A stretch of 64,000 nt of DNA, taken from contig NZ_JAOQNX010000018.1 of the NCBI RefSeq assembly GCF_025961575.1, positions 1-64,000 of the forward strand, in the 5' to 3' direction. The stretch is from Rhodoblastus acidophilus (lineage in GTDB: Bacteria; Pseudomonadota; Alphaproteobacteria; Rhizobiales; Beijerinckiaceae). Positions within the stretch are counted from its first letter, which is position 1. Each line of letters opens with the position of its first letter. The notes below the pieces were generated by a model that was not told where the DNA came from, searched no databases, and was given only the letters and a program-made list of their open reading frames with translations. This document shows, in pieces, positions 1 to 8,983 of this stretch. Position numbers and translations under genes: made by a program.

Positions 1-3
1 CAT
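1..3 (-). CDS. start of a mobile-element gene leaving the window
   Basis: Only the initiation codon of this minus-strand gene is inside the window: CAT at 1-3 reads ATG on the minus strand. It is preceded by a near-perfect Shine-Dalgarno (GAGGAGG about 7 bases upstream), so a real gene probably starts here and continues to the left. It follows the 244-residue putative assembly protein in the same direction; positions 4-173 between them hold no convincing gene. In a tailed-phage structural block the next gene would often be capsid or portal, but nothing of the product can be seen. Confidence 0.55.
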
Positions 4-173
4 GGGATTCCTCCTCGAAATCACGCGGGAAGAATCGCATCGTTCAAGCCAATTGGGAATCCCCTATCGAATCGGAACTCGCCGAACGCGCTCTAGAGGG
101 GGCACACGCGGGGGAAGCGGCGGCGCAGCATCGCGTGTGGGCGGCAGCAACGCCGCCCGCCCCGGCTGACCTT

Positions 174-908
174 TCAGCCGGCGAAATTCGCGTAGGCTTC
201 CTGCTCGGCCGGCGACAGCTTGCCGATAGCGCGCTCGTAGGCCATCGGGTCGGTGCTCGCCAGACGGTCGAGGGCGGCGAAGTCGCGCGCGGAGCCGCTG
301 CCGCCACCGTCGCGCCCGCCCATATCGTCATAGGCCGCCGCGCGCTGCTTCAGCCCCATGGTGCCGTTCAGGTCGTCGGTGAAGCTCTTGAACGCCTTCT
401 CAAGCTGCGCCCGGTCAGACAGGTGAGCATACGCCGCGTTGCTGGTCACGGCCTTCACATGCTCGTCAAATGCGATCAGTGCAGCGCGAGAGTTGGCGAT
501 CTTCGCGCCGGTGGTCGCCATGAAGTCGGTCACGGCGGCGCTCCATTGGTTATCCTCGGCCTGACGCTTCATGTCGTTGGCGAGTTCCGCCTTGCGCTGC
601 GCCCAGCGGACTTGCTCGCGGGCGTCGGCGGCGCGGGCTAGGGCGTCGCGGTATTGCGCGGACGTAATCTGGCCGTCCTCGAACTGGCGCTGTGCCTCAT
701 CCTCGAAGGCCGCAACGCGCTGGAGGTTGTCGGCGACGGCGACGGGCGCGGCGGTCAGGACAGGTGTCACGTCCTGCCGCAGTTCCAATTCCTCCACGTC
801 GCGCTGCTCGGGCTCGGTGACCTGCTGCGGGGCGTCGTCCTCGGCGAGGGCGGCGCGCTCCTCGTGGGTCAGGCTCAGGAGTTCGTCGGGGGTGTGCTGC
901 TCGTTCAT
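174..908 (-). CDS. putative phage assembly/scaffold-like protein, 244 aa
   Basis: I recognise no family with certainty. The protein is hydrophilic, with an acidic Glu/Asp-rich N-terminal 45 residues, then Ala/Gln/Arg-rich stretches (about 60-130) predicted to be helical or coiled, and a Gly-rich linker near 200-208. This composition is typical of phage scaffold or internal virion proteins, which is an inference. The start is supported by AGAGGAG seven bases before the ATG. It lies 29 bases after the giant polyvalent protein on the same strand and so is probably cotranscribed with it. It could equally be a virion accessory protein. Confidence 0.6.
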   Translation of the reverse strand: MNEQHTPDELLSLTHEERAALAEDDAPQQVTEPEQRDVEELELRQDVTPVLTAAPVAVADNLQRVAAFEDEAQRQFEDGQITSAQYRDALARAADAREQVRWAQRKAELANDMKRQAEDNQWSAAVTDFMATTGAKIANSRAALIAFDEHVKAVTSNAAYAHLSDRAQLEKAFKSFTDDLNGTMGLKQRAAAYDDMGGRDGGGSGSARDFAALDRLASTDPMAYERAIGKLSPAEQEAYANFAG

Positions 909-937
909 GGTTTTCTCCTCTTAAAAAATGGTCAGTT

Positions 938-3900
938 TCAGCGCCCGTAAACCGATGGCGCGGTGTGCCGGCCGATCCGGTCTTCCAGCTTGTCGTCCAG
1001 GTCGACGCCGTGCTCCATGCGCTCGCCCTTGGTGCGAAGACGCTTGGCCGCCGCTGTGACGTCCTTCGCCCTGATGTGCTCCTCGGGATAGCGCTCGTTG
1101 TAGGCGTCCACCTTCAGCATGGCGGCGTTCAGCGCGTCCTCGTCGCCGGCCATGCGGGCGCGCGCAGCCTCGCGGAGCGCCGCTCCTCTCGCCTCATGGA
1201 TGTGGTTCTGCTGGTTCCGCTGGTACGTGTTACGGTCCAGTTGCTCGCGAACCTGGGCGGGGGTGAAGCCCAAGAACTGCTTGAACAGGTCGAGCACCGA
1301 CAGGTTCTCCACGACCGGGTTTCCGTTCTTGTCGAGCACGCCGCCCGCATAGGCGTAGCGCGCCGCCTTCATCGGGTTCTTGACCGCCGCTGGAGCCAGC
1401 TTCTCAACGCCGCGCCAAGTGTTGCCCTTGCCGATTTCGCCAGCGCCCTGCGCCATCTGATGCGTCAGGCCGATGGTCGCGCCGAATAGCTGTTCGAGCA
1501 CGCGGAGGAAAACCTCATCCGCGTTCTTGGCCTCGTAATTGTTCGAGCGGAACCAAAGGTCAGCGTTGCCGATGCGGTCGGACAGCGCCGTACCGCTGAT
1601 CCAGCCCGGCACGCCATCCATCAGCATGCCGCCGAAGGCCTTGCCGATCAGGCTGTCGCCCGTCGCTTGAAGCACGATCCGGCGCAGGGATTCCTCGGGC
1701 TCGTCGTCTCCTCCCGCCAGCCCCATGAAAAAGCTGGCCAGCGACATCAGCGTGCTCATCATGAACATGCCGGTGAGGCCCGCCATCGGGATGGACATGG
1801 CGACCATGGTCGTGAATCGGCCGATGGCCATCTTGCGCTCAAGCGGCGTCTCGCCCTTGAACGACTGGTGCAGATCGCGGAAGGCGCGGAACAGCACATT
1901 CACTTGGTACGACTTGAGCGCGAAAATCACGCGCGCCATGTCGCCGCGCATCGCGCGCGCCTTGGATGACGCCTGATTGTCGTAATGGCTCATCCAGGTC
2001 AGATCGGACGCCTTCTTCACCGCCTCGGCCTCTGACAGGCCCGCCTTGCGCGCGATGCGATAGGCGGCAAGGAACGTCACTTCACGGTTGGCGCGCTCCG
2101 TATGGTGCATGGGAGCCGACGCGGCCTTCATGACCATGTTCAGGACAGGGTTATAGGAGACGCCCGTTTCCGAGATAGACGCCAGATCATGAGCCTGGGT
2201 CTTGTCGATGACGCCACTCTCGTAGCCCTTCTGAATGGCGCTGCGCTCTTCATCGGCGAGCCCGCTGGAGTTCTCGATGAAGCCACGCCCCCGCATGAAG
2301 TCGGCAGTCGCGCTGGCGAGCTCGCGCATGGCGCGCACCACGCCGGCCTGGGTGTCTGCGTCATAGGCGAGAACCGCGCCGCCCTTGCTGAACGTCTGCT
2401 CGATGTTCACGATTGCGGATGAGACATTGAACGCCATCGTCCACAGGAAGGTGAACGACGTCAGCCTGTGTGCCCAAGTGGCGCCGATGGGATTCATGAT
2501 GAAGTCGTGCGTGCGGCGCGCTTCAGCCTCAATGGCTCCAGACCAAACCGGGTCGGGGCTGACTTCAACTTCCTTGTGCATTTCGTCCAGATGCTCTTGC
2601 AGGTCGATGCCGTATTTCAGGCGGCTCATCTGGTGGCCGGCGTGGAACATGGTGTGCGCGTAGGCGCGCAGCGCATCCGTGTTGAAGCCCATCGTCCCTT
2701 TGCGGTGGATGCGGTGCTTGCGCATCGACATATCCGGCAAGGATTCGAGATAGCGCTGCCACACCTGATCGCGGACTTCGCGCGAGACGTTGCTGTCGTC
2801 GAGGATCGCGTCGAGGTTTTCCATGAACCGGGGATCGACCATTTTGCCGCGGTCTTTGCCTTCCTGCATCAGCCCGGTTTCGACGTGCTGGCCCTTCACC
2901 TGCGACTGTTCGCGAGCGAAGCGCTTGCGATCTGTCTCGCTCTCAAACTTCGAGAAAGAGACAATCCGGCCTTCGTCGTTGCGGACGGTGACGAAGTAAT
3001 TGCCGAAGCGCGCAAGCGGGAAGTAAGGGCCGTGTAGGCGATTGCGCTCGAACTCTGCCCGGAGGCGCTTTAGGCGCGCCGCCCTGGCGCGCTTCCCAAT
3101 CGTTTCGGCATGAGCAAGCCGGTTCTTGGCCTTGTCGATGGCGTCGGCGCGCTCCGCATCGGACAGGCTCGCGTCGCTGTTCGCCGCCTTCACATCATCC
3201 GCATAGCGGCGCTGTGCGCGCTTGATGTTGGCGTCGATAGCGCGCTTCACGTTTTCCAGCACGAGCTTTTCCTGCGCGTCGCCCATTTCCTTATAGGAGT
3301 CGCGAATCTCGTTGAAGATGACCTTCGCGGGCGGCGACAGGGCGTCGTACTGATCCTTCAGCACGCCCCACATTTCCTCTCGGCGCTGCTCGCGCGCAGC
3401 GGCCTCGTCGTCCTCCAGGCTGATCGGGCGCTCCTGCCCACGCCACGGCTTGCTGGGGTCAACCTGCTCGCGCGTAACCTCGTGCATCAGGTCCATGAGA
3501 GCCTGGTTCTCCTTTCGGTTCGGGAAGGAGATTTTTGCGCCATCGCGAACCATCTTGTTCGCGTAGCGGAACCACGCTTGCAGCGTGTCATCGGTCTTCT
3601 GCGCAAGATCGTTGCGCATGGTGTCCATGGCGGTCTTGGAATCAAGATAGCGACGCGCCGACGGAAGATGCTTGGCGATTTCCATGAACAGCGGGCGCGT
3701 CGGGATCAGCCCAAGCGCGCTCGTCTCGGGGTTGTTGCCGCCGGTGAGGCGATCCATCATGAAGCCGGCGACGCGGCGGCGGATGCCGTCGAGGGTTGTT
3801 TCGCCGGATTCAGGCGGGTCGCCAGCAATCGAATAGCGCGCGCCATTCTTGGCAATCTTGGGGTTCGGTTTGCCGTCCCAAGAGCGTAGGGCCGCGAGCG

Positions 3901-6900
3901 CGAGCGAGCGCAACTGGCTCGGCGTGACGTCGCCTAACTGTTTGCCGAAGCGGCGAAGCGCCCAGGCCTTCACATGACCGACGAAGCTATCCACGGCTTC
4001 GCGCAGGCCGCGCGGAGCGGCCTCGGCGTTCTCGATGATGTAGGCGGCGACTTCCTCGGCCATGTGTTCGGCCGGCGCGTTCGCTGCCTGGGCGCGGTCG
4101 AGCGCGGCGCGCCAGAAGTCGCCGTTCGTGTGCGCCTTGCCAGACAGGGCGCGCTCCATGGCGGTGTCGGTGGCCGCCTGAACGCGGCTCATGAGAGCGC
4201 GCCAGCCCTGCGAGCCAACGAGCGGCTCAGCGCCAGCGTGGAAGGCCTCGTGCAGCAGAACGCTATACGCCCTGTCCGGCCTCAGGTGGCGCGCAACCAG
4301 ATGGATCGTGCCATCGGGCATAGTGAAGCCCTGTACGCCACGTTTCTCGCCAGCAGCAGCATGATCGTCGTGCAGCACGATCTTTCCGCTATCGATCATT
4401 TTGGCGATCAGGGGCGCGTGAGGGCCGCGCTCCATGTGCTCACGCAGGCTGGCCGCATCCAAGCCTGACGCTTCCTGCGCGGCGGGCGCGACGGACGCCT
4501 TGGGCGCGCGGCCAGCGGGCTTCGTGGCCTTCGCCTGGGTACGGGGTTGCGCGGCGGCTTTCATCGCCGTCGGCTCATCGGCGGCAGCACGGCGGCGGTT
4601 GATTTCGGTCTCAACCTCGCGGCGGCTCGCGACCAAGTCGCGGTTCGAGCCGTTGGACCTCGCTAGCGTAGCGATAGCCTTGAGGCGCTGGCGAAATTCC
4701 GGCTCAGACATTTCCGCGAGCAGGCGCGCGAACTCGGCGGCGCTAGGCTGCGCGGCCTTGCCCGGGACACGCGCGCGGTCGCCCGGTTCGCCGCCCTCAC
4801 TGTCGGTCGGCATGGCCCCGAACTGCTGCTCGACTGGCGCGGATTGAACCGCCTGTGGCTGACCCTGGCCAGCGGGGCTCTTGCGCGCATCAATCTCGCG
4901 CTCGACGTCGCGGCGAGCCTTGGTGAGCCGAGCGCTCCAGCCGGACGCCTTGCCTTGGTCCGCAAGGAATTTCATGCGCTCGCGCAGTTCAGGCTCAGAC
5001 ATTTCCGAAAGCGGCTTGTCCTGCTGCTTCAGCGGCCGAACAGTCGGAGCTTTCGCTGTGGCTGTCTCGCCGACGCTGGACGGTTCTTCGACCACCTCGG
5101 CGGGTGCAGGCGCTGCCGGCGTTTCAGCCGTCAAGGATTCCTTGACGGGTTCGACCGGCGTTGACGCTTCAATGACAGGCTCAGGAAGAGTGCCGGCTGA
5201 AGTGGTGTTTTCAGGCTGTATCGCCTGATTTTCTTGGGGTTTAGGGCGGCCGGCCGGAGGCTCGGCCGACGCGGACGGCGCAGCGCCTTCCTCGCGCGGC
5301 ACAAAACGCGGCTCGGGCATGTGGGGGGCGTCCGGTGCGGGAACGATCTTCGACGTTCCGCCCGCAAGCTCCTCGTGGCTGATAAGCTGCTGCACGCCAT
5401 CGTCGCCAAGGAACAGCACGCCGTCAGCGTCCTGCCCGACGATATGACCCGCCATCTGCAAGGTGTGATCGGGGAAGCTTTCCGGCACAGCGTTCAGCAT
5501 CACGCGCTTGCCGGCGATGGTCGCCAGCGGCGCATGATCCGGCGCGCCAGCGGCGAGCGCGGCAGACAGCGGCCCGCTAGGCGTCGAAGGCGGCGTACCT
5601 GCATCGCTCGCCAGCGGCACGGTCTGATTGCTGGCAGTCGGCGCGGGAGCCGGCGGCGGTGCGCTGGGAGTTGCTGGCGGCGGCGGCGGTGCCGGCGCTG
5701 GCGACTGGCCTTGCTGGGTGTCCTTGGTCGCGCCATGGAACGCGCCGCCCATGCCAACGCCCATGACAGCGCCGGTGACAGCGCCGCCAAGGCCCTGGTT
5801 CACGACGTCATCCATAAGGGATTTGTTCGGATCGGCGTTCTTGACCGCCTCATTCTGCGCAAGCTGCTGAAGCGCGCTCTGCGGCAGTTCCTCGGCGAGC
5901 CCTTCGCCCAGGCCGGCGCCAGCGAGGCGCTTCGCCAAGTCTTTCAGACCAGCGCCTTCGGCCCGGCCAAGGAAGGTCTTGGCGATGATCCGGTCGCCCA
6001 TGCCGCCGAAAATGCCGGTCGCGATGCCGCCGGTAATGAAGGCGCGCGCGCCCATGTCGGTGGCGAGCGCCTTACGCGCCGCTTCCTCCGACATGCCCTG
6101 CCCCGTCATGGCCTTGAAGGCGTCGGACTGGCGCAGCGTTTCAAAGGGGAGTTTTTCGATTTCCTGCCGAACCTCGCGCTCGCTCTGCGCGCCACCCAGC
6201 AAGCCTTCGGTGGCCGCGCCAGCGACGGTCGCCACAGTTGCAGCGTGCTTCGCAGCTTCCGCCGCCGTCGCGCCGCGCGCCATGGACGCGGCAAACGCAC
6301 CCTTGGCGAGCTTCAGCGCCGGGCCGGACGACAAGAGCGTTTCCGGCATGGACTGGAGGATTGTGCCGGAATAGGCGCGCCAGTCGGTGAACGCGTCGCC
6401 GAACTTGCTCTTGTCGGAATCCCACCACTTCTTGGCGAGGGATTCACGCATCTTCGGCGTGTATTCCTCGGCGAGCTTTTTGCTCTGTTCCTCGGCGACT
6501 TCCGCTCCGGTCTTACCGTTGAGCAACCAGCGGTCGGCCGCGTCGAGCGCGTTCATGATCTTGGTCGGCAGGATTTTGCGAGCAACGCCGTCAATGTCCT
6601 GCACGGCCATATTGAGGCCCTGATCAATCGCCACGCGGGCGTCGTTCAGATTTCCCATCAGGCCAGGCTCTTTGACCGGCGCGGGCGGCGCGGGCGGCTC
6701 AGGAGCGGGCGCGGGGAAATAGGTGTCGGTGATACGCTGCGTGCGCGCGAGCACATCATCCGCATAGCTGTGCGCGTCCGGCCCCCAGGACGCCGGGTCG
6801 GCGTTGCCGGCAGCGAAAGCCTTCACCGCGTCCTGCGGCGGAAGACCGTGCATCTGCATCAGCGTGGCGAGCTTCCTGGCTGCGTAGTCGATGTTCTGCT

Positions 6901-7294
6901 CTGGCACGTAGGGGTTGACGCCCGACTTAGCGACGTCTTCGTCGGTCATCTTGATCATGCCGCGCGTCTTCGCGCCGGGTCCGCGCGAGCGCGCAAACGG
7001 ATCAAGACCGGAGTCCTTTTCGGCCATGCCAATCAGGACGTCGGCCGGGACGTTGTATTTTTCCGCGGCGGCGCGGAAAGCGGCGAGAGAGAGTTGGTCG
7101 AGGGCGCGCTGCTCGATGGCGCTGGTCCCTGACGGAACTACGCGCTGGCCAGGGACATCGGTCGCAACTTTCTCCTGAGCGGGCTCCGGCACGATGCCGA
7201 CGCCCTTTGCGTCCCATTCGGCGAGTTGGTCCTCGACCATTTGGTGAAAATCGGCGATGCGATAGTCGGACATGAGGGCGTCGATCTGGTTCAT
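938..7294 (-). CDS. giant phage polyvalent protein: transglycosylase, HExxH peptidase, LPD38-like C-terminus (2118 aa)
   Basis: A multidomain mobile-element protein. Around residues 60-180 lies a lytic-transglycosylase-like (SLT) domain with the probable catalytic Glu in IGMAEKDSGLDP, followed by a GMIKMT segment. Proline-rich linkers follow (about 200 and 530-560), with Gly/Ala-rich hydrophobic segments between them. Two copies of a roughly 45-residue helical repeat beginning EMSEPE occur near 755-800 and 850-900. A zinc-peptidase motif HEAFH sits at 1015-1019. The C-terminal third resembles the large polyvalent-protein region (LPD38-like) of phage internal proteins, with a hydrophobic stretch near 1815-1850. 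Such proteins enter the cell with phage DNA; the transglycosylase would open peptidoglycan and the peptidase would process the polyprotein or a host target. The role is inference. GGAGAG precedes the start by 6 bases. It lies 14 bases after the degenerate ATPase gene. Confidence 0.85.
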   Translation of the reverse strand: MNQIDALMSDYRIADFHQMVEDQLAEWDAKGVGIVPEPAQEKVATDVPGQRVVPSGTSAIEQRALDQLSLAAFRAAAEKYNVPADVLIGMAEKDSGLDPFARSRGPGAKTRGMIKMTDEDVAKSGVNPYVPEQNIDYAARKLATLMQMHGLPPQDAVKAFAAGNADPASWGPDAHSYADDVLARTQRITDTYFPAPAPEPPAPPAPVKEPGLMGNLNDARVAIDQGLNMAVQDIDGVARKILPTKIMNALDAADRWLLNGKTGAEVAEEQSKKLAEEYTPKMRESLAKKWWDSDKSKFGDAFTDWRAYSGTILQSMPETLLSSGPALKLAKGAFAASMARGATAAEAAKHAATVATVAGAATEGLLGGAQSEREVRQEIEKLPFETLRQSDAFKAMTGQGMSEEAARKALATDMGARAFITGGIATGIFGGMGDRIIAKTFLGRAEGAGLKDLAKRLAGAGLGEGLAEELPQSALQQLAQNEAVKNADPNKSLMDDVVNQGLGGAVTGAVMGVGMGGAFHGATKDTQQGQSPAPAPPPPPATPSAPPPAPAPTASNQTVPLASDAGTPPSTPSGPLSAALAAGAPDHAPLATIAGKRVMLNAVPESFPDHTLQMAGHIVGQDADGVLFLGDDGVQQLISHEELAGGTSKIVPAPDAPHMPEPRFVPREEGAAPSASAEPPAGRPKPQENQAIQPENTTSAGTLPEPVIEASTPVEPVKESLTAETPAAPAPAEVVEEPSSVGETATAKAPTVRPLKQQDKPLSEMSEPELRERMKFLADQGKASGWSARLTKARRDVEREIDARKSPAGQGQPQAVQSAPVEQQFGAMPTDSEGGEPGDRARVPGKAAQPSAAEFARLLAEMSEPEFRQRLKAIATLARSNGSNRDLVASRREVETEINRRRAAADEPTAMKAAAQPRTQAKATKPAGRAPKASVAPAAQEASGLDAASLREHMERGPHAPLIAKMIDSGKIVLHDDHAAAGEKRGVQGFTMPDGTIHLVARHLRPDRAYSVLLHEAFHAGAEPLVGSQGWRALMSRVQAATDTAMERALSGKAHTNGDFWRAALDRAQAANAPAEHMAEEVAAYIIENAEAAPRGLREAVDSFVGHVKAWALRRFGKQLGDVTPSQLRSLALAALRSWDGKPNPKIAKNGARYSIAGDPPESGETTLDGIRRRVAGFMMDRLTGGNNPETSALGLIPTRPLFMEIAKHLPSARRYLDSKTAMDTMRNDLAQKTDDTLQAWFRYANKMVRDGAKISFPNRKENQALMDLMHEVTREQVDPSKPWRGQERPISLEDDEAAAREQRREEMWGVLKDQYDALSPPAKVIFNEIRDSYKEMGDAQEKLVLENVKRAIDANIKRAQRRYADDVKAANSDASLSDAERADAIDKAKNRLAHAETIGKRARAARLKRLRAEFERNRLHGPYFPLARFGNYFVTVRNDEGRIVSFSKFESETDRKRFAREQSQVKGQHVETGLMQEGKDRGKMVDPRFMENLDAILDDSNVSREVRDQVWQRYLESLPDMSMRKHRIHRKGTMGFNTDALRAYAHTMFHAGHQMSRLKYGIDLQEHLDEMHKEVEVSPDPVWSGAIEAEARRTHDFIMNPIGATWAHRLTSFTFLWTMAFNVSSAIVNIEQTFSKGGAVLAYDADTQAGVVRAMRELASATADFMRGRGFIENSSGLADEERSAIQKGYESGVIDKTQAHDLASISETGVSYNPVLNMVMKAASAPMHHTERANREVTFLAAYRIARKAGLSEAEAVKKASDLTWMSHYDNQASSKARAMRGDMARVIFALKSYQVNVLFRAFRDLHQSFKGETPLERKMAIGRFTTMVAMSIPMAGLTGMFMMSTLMSLASFFMGLAGGDDEPEESLRRIVLQATGDSLIGKAFGGMLMDGVPGWISGTALSDRIGNADLWFRSNNYEAKNADEVFLRVLEQLFGATIGLTHQMAQGAGEIGKGNTWRGVEKLAPAAVKNPMKAARYAYAGGVLDKNGNPVVENLSVLDLFKQFLGFTPAQVREQLDRNTYQRNQQNHIHEARGAALREAARARMAGDEDALNAAMLKVDAYNERYPEEHIRAKDVTAAAKRLRTKGERMEHGVDLDDKLEDRIGRHTAPSVYGR

Positions 7295-7308
7295 GGCAAG
7301 CTCTCCGT

Positions 7309-8388
7309 TCAGGCCGCGACGCAGCGTTCGGAAATCTTGATGACGACTCGGCCGTCGACACCTCGGGACTTGGCTTCCTGCTCCAGTTTGAAGCGGCGGA
7401 TTTCGGCTTCCTGGGCGCGGTGGTCGCGGTCGTTCGGAACGATAACGATTTCCCGCACGCCGCCGTCGTTGGGCTCGCCCGCGTTCGGCAATGCATCGAC
7501 CTCGTTACGGACATTTCGATAGGCCGCCCAGGGTGCGATTTCCTCCTGGGTCAGCGCCCGGCCGGTGACGAAGATGACAGCGCGGCTCGTGACTTCGCGC
7601 TCGACTTCCGCAGCCGGGACCGGCGCGGCGGCGGGCGCGACCGCTTTCCAGTTGGGGGTGTGCGGCAGGATCGCGCCCGGCTGAATGGCGATAGCCTCTC
7701 GGCCAGCCAGGAGGATACGCGACGTGCGGAAGGCGCGCGTCCAGCCAGCCACGCCCACCGGGGGCTGCGCGAGCGTCAGACGGTCCGTTGCAGCCTCCAG
7801 AACGACGCTTTCAGCGCCAGCAATGCCTGCCGGCCAGTCCTGCGTGACGAAAAGCACCGCGCAGCCGCACACCGACTCCGCGATCGTCAGAGCGGAGTGG
7901 AGCGCGGAGCGGCGGATTGGATCATGCGAGACGCCAGCCTCAACGATCAGCAAGCGCAGGTGGCGGGGCAGTTCGTCCCGCACGCGATAGAGTTGCACGG
8001 TGCCGTCAGTGAGTCCGCGCAGGTCGCCGCTCGCAGAGGCGATGGCGATTGGTAGCGCCACGGTGACGCCGCGAGCCAGGGCGGCGGCTTCCACGGCGGC
8101 GGCCATCTTGCCGCGATTGGCTGCGATGATCGCCACGCCGCCCGGCTCGCCGATGCTGTTGCCGAAGAAGCCGGCCAGCGAGGCGCGCGTGCCGTTGGCG
8201 TCGGGCAGGCCCAAGCCGCATCCGACGTCGCCGGCAGCGAGCGCCACGGCCAAATCAGCGGCCAACGCGGTGTTGGTGGCGGCGTCGGGACCAGTCAGCG
8301 CGTGAATGCCTCGCGGCGGCAGGATGCCGGCCAGGAGCTTCGTTTGCGCGGTTTCGCCGTGAGTGGTCCATCCTTGGATTTTCGTCAT
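7309..8388 (-). CDS. RepA/AAA_25-like protein with a degenerate P-loop (pseudo-ATPase), 359 aa
   Basis: The N-terminal 200 residues follow the fold order of phage RepA-type (AAA_25) ATPases: LLAGILPPRGIHALTG, then the helix LAADLAVALAAG, a GGVAIIAANRG strand and a LLIVEAG strand. The same order occurs in the helicase encoded at 9437-11737. However, the P-loop region at residues 33-40 reads GPDAATNT, without the Gly-Lys-Ser/Thr needed to bind nucleotide, and the Walker B acid position is altered. ATP hydrolysis is therefore unlikely. The C-terminal part (about 240-359) is unrelated and charged. The start has AGGACAAC upstream. It sits between TerS and the giant protein; a structural or regulatory role in packaging or replication is a guess. 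Confidence 0.7.
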   Translation of the reverse strand: MTKIQGWTTHGETAQTKLLAGILPPRGIHALTGPDAATNTALAADLAVALAAGDVGCGLGLPDANGTRASLAGFFGNSIGEPGGVAIIAANRGKMAAAVEAAALARGVTVALPIAIASASGDLRGLTDGTVQLYRVRDELPRHLRLLIVEAGVSHDPIRRSALHSALTIAESVCGCAVLFVTQDWPAGIAGAESVVLEAATDRLTLAQPPVGVAGWTRAFRTSRILLAGREAIAIQPGAILPHTPNWKAVAPAAAPVPAAEVEREVTSRAVIFVTGRALTQEEIAPWAAYRNVRNEVDALPNAGEPNDGGVREIVIVPNDRDHRAQEAEIRRFKLEQEAKSRGVDGRVVIKISERCVAA

Positions 8389-8429
8389 GATCGTTGTCCT
8401 GGTTGAGGTTTGGTGATGTGGTTGGGAAA

Positions 8430-8966
8430 TTAGGGGCGAACCGGCAGGGCGTTGCCCATCATCTGCTGCACGATCAGGTGCAGCGGGTTCTCCTGCTCAC
8501 CGCCGAGCTTCACGCGCTCCACCCACAATTGCAGGTGCTTGCCCAACAATTCGAGCGCGCGCAGCTTGTCGTTCATACGCACCTTGCGCACGGTGCTGAT
8601 AGCGTCGCCGTCGCTCGACGAAATGGTTTCGACCGAGGCGATGGCGCGGCGCACGGACTCGTCCATGTCTTCAAGCGAGCGGACCTCGCCGGTCGGCGTG
8701 AAGACCTTCGCCGGATCGAGGAAGGCAATCGCCGCGAGCTCGTGAAGCACCCGGTCAGCTGTGATTTCCGTGCGTTCGGAGCGGGATTTTTTGGCGGCCG
8801 AGATGGCGTCGGCGATGTCAACATTCGTCAACAAACGCTGCCCCTGCGACTTTGCCGTCTTCGCGCTATAGCCGGCCTCGAGGGCGGCCTTCGTTGCATT
8901 GAGGGAGATGATGTACTCCTCGACGAAGCGCTGTTGTTTGGGGGTCAGTTTCTTGCTCGGTTTCAT
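8430..8966 (-). CDS. phage terminase small subunit (TerS), 178 aa
   Basis: The N-terminus has the Terminase_2 family signature: LTPKQQRFVEEYIISLNATK followed by AALEAGYSAKTAKSQG, the helix-turn-helix that recognises pac/cos DNA. A central helical oligomerisation region follows, and then a hydrophilic tail. TerS forms a ring that selects viral DNA and hands it to the large terminase ATPase, which is not encoded in this window. AGAGGAAG lies 7 bases before the ATG. The gene lies between the iteron-bearing gene and the degenerate ATPase on the same strand. A TerS without TerL is usual in phage-inducible islands, but TerL may lie to the left. Confidence 0.92.
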   Translation of the reverse strand: MKPSKKLTPKQQRFVEEYIISLNATKAALEAGYSAKTAKSQGQRLLTNVDIADAISAAKKSRSERTEITADRVLHELAAIAFLDPAKVFTPTGEVRSLEDMDESVRRAIASVETISSSDGDAISTVRKVRMNDKLRALELLGKHLQLWVERVKLGGEQENPLHLIVQQMMGNALPVRP

Positions 8967-8983
8967 GTTCTCTTCCTCTGTCT

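Noticed and set aside
1-173. copy of the tRNA-Met 3' end as left attachment site
   Set aside because: No match to the tRNA 3' half is seen at the left edge; the element continues out of the window.
5234-7132. 632-residue open frame on the plus strand opposite the giant protein
   Set aside because: It lies antisense to a gene with clear domains, is Arg/Gly/His-rich without any family pattern, and mirrors high-GC third positions.
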